Source: Micropterix aruncella (taxonomy: Eukaryota > Arthropoda > Insecta > Lepidoptera > Micropterigidae). From it: a stretch of 64,000 nt of DNA. The translations under genes and the position numbers were made by a program. Every line of letters starts with the position of its first letter. Positions within the stretch are counted from its first letter, which is position 1. A model generated the notes under the pieces. The model did not search any database and was not told the origin of the DNA. It saw only the letters and a program-made list of their open reading frames with translations. The stretch lies in the NCBI GenBank assembly GCA_944548615.1, contig OX155951.1, forward strand, positions 19,006,789-19,070,788, in the 5' to 3' direction. Below are positions 36,213 to 48,200 of the stretch, in pieces.

Positions 36213-39200
36213 TTATATCATATTAGTTTCATATATCGGATCGTTTGTGATCAATCTGTCAAAGCACAGTCTGGTCAAATCGCAGGTGATGTATTCTGCT
36301 TCGAGGATGATTTCTGATGTCGCTCTGCCGACGGCGATTGCGTTGTGTAGCCCTGCAATTTGCATGATATACAATACATATCATCATTGTAGCATCACTT
36401 GCTGTCTGCTATTTTTACTGAAATAACTTAATAATGCCGTAGGAAAGCAAATTCGATAGTAGGTTATGATTTCTTCGTGTCATCTGGTATAATCTGGTAT
36501 AAAAAAATCGATAAAAACTCTGATAGACTGAAACTCAGATATACAAATTAATCTATCGAAGTTTTTATTGACTTATTTTATCAGACTGTTGCATCTCTAA
36601 CATTAGTTCGGAGGATGCACAACACTGCCACGCACGTAATAAGTGGCCGTAGTGATTCAAATGATCTACAAGCCCGCGTAGACTTCTACAAAAAGTTCCT
36701 TACTGGAATCAGCCAGAATGGCACTGGTCTGGGGTATGGCAGTACAACCACGAGCGACGTGGACTTGAAGAAGTCTCTTTTGCGGGGAGATTACGACAGC
36801 AAGAGTATGGCTCATGCTATTGGCCTTCAATGCCAGAATGATTGGACAACAATTGGGGACTTTTGCATTCCGCCTCCAATGCACTGGAAGGTAATGCTCT
36901 ATGACTGGACGCCAGAGATGCTGAAATTTTATTTGAATGCCTTTCAGCATACACTTCCAGACCCCAGTAACCTCGCTCGTTGGAGCTTTGCCAAGGATAG
37001 TTCTTGTCCCCTCTGTAGCAATACCCCTTGCACAGCTAGACACATTCTAGCTGGCTGCAAGGTGGCCTTAGATCAAGGACGGTACACTTACCGCCATGAC
37101 AAAGTTCTCGCTGTTATTCGCGAGGTAATTAGTCTCTCAGTGGCTCGTGCCAACAAGGGTTTGACAGTATCCTCCAAACCCCCAATACAGTTTGTGCGGG
37201 ATGGCTCTAAAGGCAAAAAACATTTAACTACAAAACCTTTCTCAATAATCGAGAAAGCTACAGATTGGATTCTGGAGGTTGATTCGGTCTCTAAGCAGTA
37301 TAAATTCCCTGAAAGTCTCGGATGCACAGCCCTCCGTCCAGATATAACTCTTTACTCTCTATCTCGGAAGGTGGCTCTTATTGTAGAATTAACTGTTCCA
37401 TGGGAATCAAATATCCCAAAAGACCACGAGTACAAATTAAATAAATACCATGATCTCGCAAATGCCGTAACCCGGAACGGCTTCACTGTTCACCTTCACG
37501 CGGTGGAAGTTGGCGCTCGTGGCCTGCCAGCTAAATCTCTATTTCACCTCTTTAAAGATCTTGGCCTTTCCAGAAAAATAATCAACTCTTTCTTAGAAAA
37601 ATTATCTAAAACTGCGATTTGCGCATCTCAAATTCTATGGCTTCGAAGGGGGAGTGAATGGGTGGCAAGGTGAACGCTCACATGTGGCAAGACAGCTGTC
37701 CTAAACCTACCACAGCCGGTTCGTAAGTCCGGAATCCACTGCTCACCCCCCAGAAGTGTAAAAAATTGTATTATGATGGGCCCGACTCCGGTCGGTGAAT
37801 TCCATGGCAGCTCCGTTTGTATTTATTATAGCGCCAAAATGGCAAAAATCAAATTGTCTCATAAGGCATCTTGTAACGCACAACGGCCCAATCAAGAGGC
37901 CAAGTGCGGAAAAAGCCCAGTCAAACTAAGGCATCTTGTAGATGTTCATTTTTTCAACGTACGACGGACCGACAAAAAACGGACAACCTTGTATACCTAC
38001 CGGGTGTCCAGAAACAGTAGCGGGTGTTTGAAAGTTGAATAAAACAAAAAAATAAATTATCAAATAGGTTGGTTATTACTTATTTATAGACCCTGATCTG
38101 GAAAATTATTTAGAAAAGACGATATTGTTTAGATGCCGACATTCACGCTGCTGGCACTCCTCTAGCCTCGAACGAAGATTGTTAACATTGCGTTGGCACA
38201 TTGCTCTCGAGACTGCCGCCATTTCTGCTATGATATTCTGCTTCAATTGGGTCAGATTCGTTGGTTTGTTCTCGTATACCTTACTTTTTAGTTGTCCCTA
38301 ATAGAAATGGTCGAGTGGACTGAGATCGGGGCTCCTGGGAGTTCAGTTAATAGTGACTACGAGAAATAACTTTGTTTGGGAATAATTCCCTTACAGCCTC
38401 AATTGACATGTCAGATGTATGGCAAGTTGCCCCATCTTGCTGAAACCATGTTCTTGAATTAAAGCCTTGAAATCCTTGCAACTTTGAGGCCAAAAAGTCT
38501 CTTAACATTTCGCAGTAACGGTCACTATTTACAGTGAGTGCTCGATCTCGTCGTTCTTCTTGAAAATTAGGGCCAGTGATGCCTTTACCAGGCATTGCAG
38601 CCTATACAACGATCTCTTGGTTATGAAGTGGTCATTGATGCTTTTGTTCAGGATTTGCGCATCTCAAATTCTATGGCTTCGAAGGGGGAGTGAATGGGTG
38701 GTAAAGTGAACGCTCACATGTGGCAAGACAGCTGACCTAAACCTACCACAGCCGGTCGTTAGTCCGGAATCCACTGCTCTACCCCCAGAAGTGTAAAAAA
38801 ATAATATTATGATGGGCCCGACTCCGATCGGTGAATTCCATGGCAGCTCCCAACGACTGAAGTGACAAATCTCAGGCCTAACTTATCCCAGTCTGCTGAT
38901 TCTATTACACAGTAGTTTCATATTTAAATTCAAATTAATTGGTGAATTCCATGGCAGCAAACTTGAACCTTATTAAATATAATGGAAAATAAAATATAAA
39001 ACATTTTTTTTACACACCTTGGCCGAGAAAACCCGATGTAAAAAACAAATTTTCATGATAAGGATGCTGTCCGATAATTCCATTTTCATCAAAGGTATTA
39101 TATTCGATAGGAGCGGCTATTCCACTTCTTACCTAGGTATAAAATAAGCAATGAAATTATTAGAATAAAATCCAACCTTTAACTCTATAATGCGGAACTT

Positions 39201-42200
39201 ACTTTGAGATCTTTAAGCGCCGGAATTCGTTGAGCTATACAAGGCATCACTTCATTGTGAAAGTAATCAAAGTCAACTTCAAGGTTGTCCGTGGCTGTAT
39301 CGTCGCTCGGAGCGCGTCCCGCGACGTAGAAATTTGAGAATCCTTCTCGCCTCAACCAAAAGCCAGAAACATCATTCACTAGAGGCACATTCAGACCGAC
39401 GCCATTGCTTTCACTCTCCAACAGGTAGGCGCAACGTTTTCTATTTTGGACATAAATAAAAAAAACTATAAAAACTCCATAAAAATAGCTGTTGTATTCT
39501 GTGGCTTAGGCGGAAACCCGACTAAATGATTAAGTAATTCGTGGTTATTCAGGCAAGAGTATGAAACGATTGGAATTAATATATTATTATAATCCATATA
39601 AAAGTACTTATCCTTTTATTATCACTGCTTTACTACTTTTGTATAAAAAAAGGTGTGCTACGTAATGAACTATAATACTGGTATCACTCCAGAACAGACT
39701 GGTCAAGGCCGTGCCCAGGGGGGGGGGGTCCGAGGGGTCCGGACCCCCCCGAAATGAAATGGATTTACATTAGATAGAATCGAATTTCCAAAATGAAATA
39801 GATCTACACTAGATAAAATCGACTTTTAGGTGCAAAAAATACATTAGGAGTATTCCGCTAAACTTTTTTTTTTTGGACCCCCCCCGAAAAAAAATTCTGG
39901 GCACGGCCTTGAGACTGGTCTAGTAAAAATGATAAAATACAAACAAATCTGTACTGTCATTGCTTTGCAAACAATGACTAAGTATCTGTTTCGATTCTAC
40001 AATTTTATTTATGACAACATTGTAAACTTTGTCTTTTTTTTTCTAAATAGATAAATAAAATTTGTTAAATAAAATAATTTAGCAGTGGTAAAGGCGATAA
40101 CAACGTATGTTAATGTCAATAAATTATTATCTCAAAACTCAGGAATACTATCTCAGGCATTTTATACTCAGTTATTTAAGGCGCACAGTATCACAAATTT
40201 TCATATAACAAGGTATAACGAAAGAATTTTAAAATCATACTTATTACTTTAATATTATTTACATAAAGATGTCAATTTTTACTTTGATGGACAGGTAAAA
40301 AACAATTTTACTTCAATACGCAATAATTTAATTTTTAGATAGACTAATGATGGCATTTACTCTCTCCATATTATTTTTGTGATGTAATCAGAATATAAAG
40401 AAATGCAATAGATGGCACTACTAACTTAATGTTATTATTGTTACCATTGGGGTTTTTATTATCAATCAGTCCTTTATAAAAAAAATATTCATTATCGATG
40501 TTATTATAGATGGCCAAATAAATTGCTATTAGTTTGGCCGTCAACGCTATCATCTCCACCTGCATTTTGCCGGCACAGAAAGGTTGCCAAATTGTTTTAT
40601 ATGGTTGCGCAATCTTAATATATATAATCAATGGTTACGTCGATTATCTTACCTTATTTCAGTGGGGAGAGGAATTGACAACATTCCTTCCCCTTTGCCG
40701 ATTCCTATCATGTCTGCAAATATTTTTGAATCGGGCTCGGCGGCCAAAACACACCTGGCGAATTTAATTTCCTTTATTTCTTCATCTGCTCGTTGAACTT
40801 TCAACGTGTCCAGACACTGATAGGTCCCCGGTTTGACTCCCTCCATCAGGGTATCGTGCATTCTCTTGAGCGTAAATCCTTTCACTTCTCCCTGCACAAA
40901 TTTCGCACCGAGATCTATACATTTTCGTTTTAATCCCCACAGCAATGCCCACGGGTCGAACCAACCTTCGTTTTCCATGCCAATGCATCCTGAAATACAT
41001 TTATTAAGTTGATTTATTTTTTTATTTTATTTTATTTTTTCTTAAAAACATACAGCATAAAAAAATACGTATAAGCATAATATATACACCAGTAACAAAG
41101 CCAATGATGTTTTAAATTATTTGCTATATAAGGATTACAAAATATGCTAAACAATACAAAATAAATAATACCAAAAAGAATTTAAAAGTAACAGTTAAAA
41201 TCGCTAGGTGCGAGTGTATGGATGTTAGTGTGTGTTTGTGTGATGGAGAGCGTGTATGTGTGAGTGTGTGTATGTGTGTGTTTGTATGTGTGTGTGCGTG
41301 TATGTATGTGTGTGTGGGTGTGTGTATCTGTAGTGCGAATGTGCTTGTGAGTGCTTGTGCATGCTAATTCAATCCGATCTGATAATCAGCTTTTCACGTA
41401 CCTCCTTAACAAAGGATCGACTATTCTGATGGTTAAATATGTCAATATCGTTAAAGCATACATTGTATGCATGCATAACGCGCGGCAATAACGAATTGGA
41501 ACCATAGTTAGTGTTGAACCTTGGTACGTAAAAAGTTGAGTGAGCACGTGCGAGTCGGGAAGGCGCTCGTATGCTCACCCTACTCAGGAGGTATGAACTG
41601 TCCAACCCAGTATGAACAATTTTATGTAGAAACGACATATCTGACACTACTCGCCGGTCCTCTAATGTCTCTAAACCGTAGCGTTGCAGACTTTCAGCGT
41701 ACGACAAGCCGTTGGAAAATAAGCGGTAATTTAGATGACGTATAAATCGTTTTTGAATACGCTCAATCCTCAGCTTGTATGTAGCATACTGTGGAGACCA
41801 AATATTAGAAGCAAATTCAAGCAGGCTGCGTACGTATGCAACATAAACCGTTGTCAAAGAATGAGTGTTTTTAAGAGGTCTACAAACTCTCATAATAAAA
41901 CCGAGGGTGCTGTAAGCCCTGTTGACGACTGAATCAATGTGCTTATCCATTAAAAGCTTGCGATCTAAGATGACTCCTAGATCACGCACTCGATCTACTT
42001 CCAGAATTACATCATTGCTAATTGTATATTTAAAGTTAATAATATTGACATTTCGCGAAAATGAGATTTTATGGCACTTAGCTACATTTAAAGAAAGTTT
42101 ACGCTGTTCACAAAAACGAGTGAAACGATTCAGATCTTCCTGGATCAGTTGACAGTCGCCATGGTTCTTCACTCCCATGAAGATTTTCAAATCATCTGCG

Positions 42201-45200
42201 TAAAGGAGATAGTCGCAGTGATTAAAGCAAGTACCGATGTCGTTAATATAAACATTAAAAAGCAAAGGCCCTAAATGGGATCCCTGTGGAACACCAGACT
42301 CAATGCCAAAGAAACTAGATCTAAATCCACCAACGACAACGGCCTGCCTTCGCTTGAAAACGTAGGATGCTATCCACCTTAACAGATCTCCATGTATGCC
42401 CATAGACGACAGACGAGCTATTAGCTCAACATGATTGACACGATCAAAGGCCTTTGAGAAGTCAGTATATATCGCGTCCACCTGAATACGCCGATCCATA
42501 CGTCCCAAAGTATAATCAGTAAAATGAGCGAGATTTGTAACAACCGACCGATTTTTAAGAAACCCGTGTTGGTGCTCTGTGAACGAGCTAGCGAGAGCTT
42601 GATATAGCTGGTCGTAAACAACCTTTTCCAAGAGCTTGCTAAAAACTGGCAATATTGAAATAGGCCTATAGTTTTCTACGCAGTTTTTGGCGCCTCCTTT
42701 ATGTACCGGTACGACGATGGCTTCTTTCCAAGCAGAAGGAAATACGCCCTCATTAATAGAGCGTCGAAAGAGCAATGTTAGTGGCCGGGAAAGTTCCTTC
42801 GCACAGTTGATGGCAAAAATAGGTGGTATACCATCGCTACCAGGTCCTTTATTGCGGTCTAAATTCATAAGATACTTTAGGACTTGAGATTCGATGATTT
42901 GGATATTACTTAAACCACAAATTGTATCTAGATTGTCACTAACCGGCATTACATTGACAGGTTGCCCGGTGATGTATGTCGATTTAAAATAATCGGCAAA
43001 GCTTTCGCTAATCGCTTGGCCCTCCGTTGCAAAGACACCGTTGAGTTTCATACGGCTAGGCAGAGCGTGATCTTTTTTAATACCCTTTACATATGCCCAA
43101 AATTGCTTTGGATTCTTGGTTATACTATTCTCGCTGTTTGCAATATAAGAGTGATAACATGTTTTCTGCATGGATTTCTGTCGCGATCGTAGCAAGGAAA
43201 AGGCATCATAATCGAGCGGATTCCCGTACCGCCTCCACTTTCGGTGGTATTTAATCTTCTCTTTTATAATATTGATTAGAGCTGGCGAGAACCACTTTGG
43301 ATATTTACTAGATATCACTTTTTGCCTCGGAACATGCAAATCGATCCCTGCGCCAATTGTAGTATAGAATACACCAATAGCTTTGTCTAAGTTATCTGTC
43401 AATAAAACATTGTCCCAGTCGATAAGTGATAATTAGTAATTGAGAGATGGATAATCCGCCTTTGAGAAGTTATTTCGAGAGATAGCTGGAGTTATAAGAG
43501 GTTTGTATCTAAGGTTCGGAACGAAAATGTCAAATGACGGGTGATGAACATCTTCTTTCACTAAAGGATTTAAGGCTCGTTCAATTTCTATGTCAAAATT
43601 CGCAAGAGCTAAGTCCAAGATTCTATTTGTTGCATTTGCTATATAATTAAATTGAATAAGACCAGCGAAGGCTACATGATCAAGAAAAATAGAACCGATA
43701 GTACCGGCGTTAGTGTAATTATCATCGTCATCATCTCTCCATGTTAACGCTGGGAGATTAAAATCCCCTACCACTAAGAATTTGTCTGCGGGATGGTTTT
43801 GAACGAGATCACACATTAATTCTACAAACTCCTGCACTAATCTATCGTGTTCCTCGCCAGTGATATAGACACATGCGATATGCAAATCTGTGTCTGCTAT
43901 GAGCGATGTGGACGGAATGGTAAACCAGAACCATTCAGCATTCGTCGGGCTCCAATCGTCCCTGCTGAAAGCGTTTAACTCCCTTCGTACTCCTACGAGA
44001 ACACCTCCGCCGCGTTTCTTACCCGTGGTGTCGGGGTTCCTATCCCTCCTCAGAGCGTCATAGCGTGAGTCCAAGACCTCCGCGTCCAAGATGCCATCCA
44101 GAAGCCAACTTTCGGTAGCCATTATTAGGTCATAATCGTTGCATAGAATGTTGTTTTTAAATATATTAGTCTTCGTACGCAAACCTCGAACATTCTGATA
44201 TCTTATAGAAAGACTATTCATAAAGAGGTTTCACATACAGTATAAAAAATGCAAGAACAATTATAGCGGATAAACGACGATAAATGATAATAATAAGAGT
44301 ATCGTCATAAAGCGATGGTAGTAGTTTATAGTTGATAAAATCGTGGCAAAAATAAGCAGTGAAAATGGTATTAAAATTTGATGACCAATTAACAGATCGA
44401 ATTGCAAACGCCGCACTAGCCTCAGTGCGTGTGTAATGTGTTTTTGTGTAATGGTGTATGTGCGTGTGCGACCATAGCGTGCGCATGCGTAAGAAACTAT
44501 ATGCGAATGTTGACAGAGTTGCCAACTTGCTATAGTTATAAATACATTTTCTGTTTAAGTTAAATAGAATTAAAAACATTAAAGTATGTTGAAATAAAAA
44601 CAAAAAGTTTAAAAATATGTTACAATAAAATGGGCGCGCAGTTACTTGGCGACCTGGGTTGCAGTCAAATGTTCCTCGATTTTTTTCAGGGATTTTGGAT
44701 TCAGGATATTGGTTTGTATATGAGCCTTGTTGCCGATGGCAGCCCAACAAAATAGTCATATTTTGTGTTGTGGTAGCAGCTTTTGGTAATTTGAATAGTT
44801 AAATCACAGCCGAGTAAAATAAATAATAAAAGTAAAATACAAACGGAGCTGCCATGGAATTCACCAACCGAAGTTGGGCCCATCATATAGTGTTATTACA
44901 CTTCTGGGGAGTGAGCAGTGGATTCCGGACTAACGACTGGCTGTGGTAGGTTTAGGGCAGCTTTAGGACTTACCACCCATTCACTCCCCCTTCGAAGCCA
45001 TAGAATTTGAGATGCGGAAATCGCGGTTTTAGATAATTTTTCTAAGAAGGAGTTGATTATTTTCGTGGATATAAAACTTATAAAACCTGGCTTATAAAAC
45101 CTTTATACCACCAGATTAGGTGCAGGCGCATACAGCTTAGTCGAGTAATGTTTCTATAATGGTTGCGAGCAGCATTTTTGGCTGTTAAGAAAGCCTACCG

Positions 45201-48200
45201 AGCATTATTGAAGCAATTGTATTGTTGTTTGACTCTTTATTGTGGAGTTTCACAATAGGCAGGTTTATTGTCACTTGTCGATCTCTTACAACCAACCCTA
45301 CTACAAATTGTTTATATGTATGTGTGAGTGTAACATGTGTGTAAATATGAGTCTCGTTATTGCATTCGATTGACAGAATTGAAAATGCAATTCTGTTAAT
45401 TTTACCACAATGGAAAATGGTGACCCAACTGGGAATCGATCCCGGAACCTTACAATGTAATATCAGGCAACCTAGCCACTATGCCACCGGGCCACTCTTT
45501 ATTGCACCACTATAATACCTGTATATAGCCCATATAATTGTTTCCTAAACATATATTTTTTTTGGAGTTTTATTATTGCAAATATCGATTGAGCAATTTT
45601 AAAATGGACACAAACAGCAAGCATAAATTTAATGCATGATCAATTACCACCATATTGACTTTAAAAATTGGGGTTTTGTGGCACCGTGGCCTAAAAATCT
45701 CTTGCGGATAAGATTTCATCATCAATATATTATTATAGCTAATCTTAAAGGTAAAATTTTAAAGCGCCTCCAAATTAATATGATTTTACCTAACTTTGCA
45801 AATAAAGTATTTATTTTATTCTTCATTTTTTAAGTTGGATTTTAAATATTGACTATAAAAACTCTAGGTGGTGATCTATATGCATATTTTATGCATGTGG
45901 AATAGTGTCTGCTATCCATTTTTTATTTGGTTTAAGTCCAATAAACTATTCCTTAAATTAAATTAGTTATATAAAATATTACAAAAAAATGCCCACTTTG
46001 CTTACGCTAGTTTACGCACACTTAATACAACCTTTATATGACCATAAGGTGTATAAGCGTAGACTTTTTTACAACCATAAGTGTAGCATAGTTAACTTTC
46101 ATATGAATTAGAGTAGCCTATTAGCTTTTATATTACCATTGGTTGTATAAGGTTTCCTCAATAACTTTCATACAACCATATCCTGAACTGACACTATAGC
46201 ATTTAATATCACCAATAAAGTAAAAAATTTGAAAGCAATCGCTGACCTTATTTCCGAAATTTGACCCTGCAGTTTCGATTATTTGATGTACAAAATTTTA
46301 TTTGTTAGGTGTTTTTTGACTTAAATCTCACAAATGGGTGTATGAAGTTCTAATTACAAGCTATTATTTAATCCAGTCATATAAAATATATTTGTACCTA
46401 TAAAGCAGTATTTGTACCTATAAGCAGGAGTAAGGGCTATATAATTACTTTTGGCTCAATTATTGTGATAAAGAACTGGTATTTCAATAGCTGCTACAGC
46501 TACAGCTGAAAGCTATTTAAAGCTAAATATTCCTATTTCAAAGCGATTATAAAACCTTTATACAGCCAAAAAAACTATAAAGCCAGAAGTGCTATAACGT
46601 TACGGAGTAAAGGTTTAAATGACAGATATATAAACCTTTACAATATGATTTCTTTACAGCTAATGGCTGTATTCATTTTTTCTTATATTTCCTTTTTGCT
46701 TGTTAGGGGTCCTATCGGCCAATCCGGAACATTTGGCGTATCACCTACGGATTCATATTATTTTTAGCAAATCTACTTAATGTCAATGGTGCAGTCTTGA
46801 AAACAAAAAGCTGCCAAATGAACTTTAGGTAGAAACAAATTCATCTGCTTCCTTTGAATGGTACATTTCTGTGCTCAAAAATATTTATACTCAAGGCCTA
46901 TCTGGAACACCCCTATGTATGTTCAGCGATTTTCCAGTTTCAGAGTTATGATTTTTATCCTAATTGGTTTTCATGTGTATCATTTTGTTTTTTTTTCAGT
47001 TTTGTTTTGATTCATTCAGTTTTTCACTTATTCTCAAAAATGTCGATATTCACTTACATTTAAAATATTTTTTTAAGGGTGAAGCCATAGGAGTGAATGC
47101 CACGAAATTAACAGCATAATTAACCGACAATATAAGAAAGTTTTTGAAGTATGTACCAGAAAAAAGGTTAATCTCAATTTTTATTTTAAATCGCCATCAA
47201 AAGTTAATAGAAAACCAAACTTATCAAACTTTTTTGTTTATTGAGACCATGATAAGATTTAGGAAAGTAAATGTTGCAGATTGGGCAGTTTGCTAGCTAA
47301 TTAAAAAAATATATATAAAAAGTCTGTCACAAATATTCATGTACCTGCAAAAAAAGTCATCAAACTGGGAGGCAGGATAAAAAACAGTAAATTTGAAATT
47401 ATCAAAAATCGATGAACATACGTGGGGGTGTTCCGGATAGGCCTTAAAGCCCTCTGCCTCGTTTCAACTTGACACTACTTTTCGGGACACAGTATAAATG
47501 GACCTGATTTCATTTCCATATATTCATGGCGAAGTTATTTCGGGAACCAGGGTCACCCTCTACCCTAGGGGAAGGTTTTCAAAATGGTTTTCGCCTGGAA
47601 GGTTTTCCGCCAGCATTTCCAGCATTTCCAAATGCTAGAAATGCTGCATCAAAAACGTGTCAAATTCTACAACTTTGGTGTACTTACCAAAAACAACCCC
47701 ATCAGTATTAATCCATGGGTAAGTTTCTTTAATTTTCTTTGTTGTGAGCTTGATAGTCCTACATCCGTATTCTTTCTGCAATTTTATATTATTTTCTATG
47801 GTCTCGGCGACAGCTTCGTCAGCCAGATACAAATGTCCGTGGGGTGTGTATTTCAAATCAACATCTTCTCCTAAGAAAGCCTTAGCATTTCTAAGAAAAT
47901 CCGATCCAAATAATGCCATCTGGATATTTTCTGGTAGCGAGTACTGCTGCTTCAGCCCGTTGAATGATTGCATAGGAGTTAAATTCATAGAATACTAGAA
48001 AAAAAGACATTTTAGCCTCTTAACACGACAAAAAGGTTTTTTAATATGCAGTGTCCAAATTGCTAATGCCCCAGTGTTAGCGCCCCTAAAACTCATATGA
48101 GTGGTTGGTGGGCTACCCAGGTAGACCTTTTTTAAAAACATATTTGTTAAAAACATATTTATTTCTATTTGTGAATTTGTGGGAATTCACAAATATAAAT

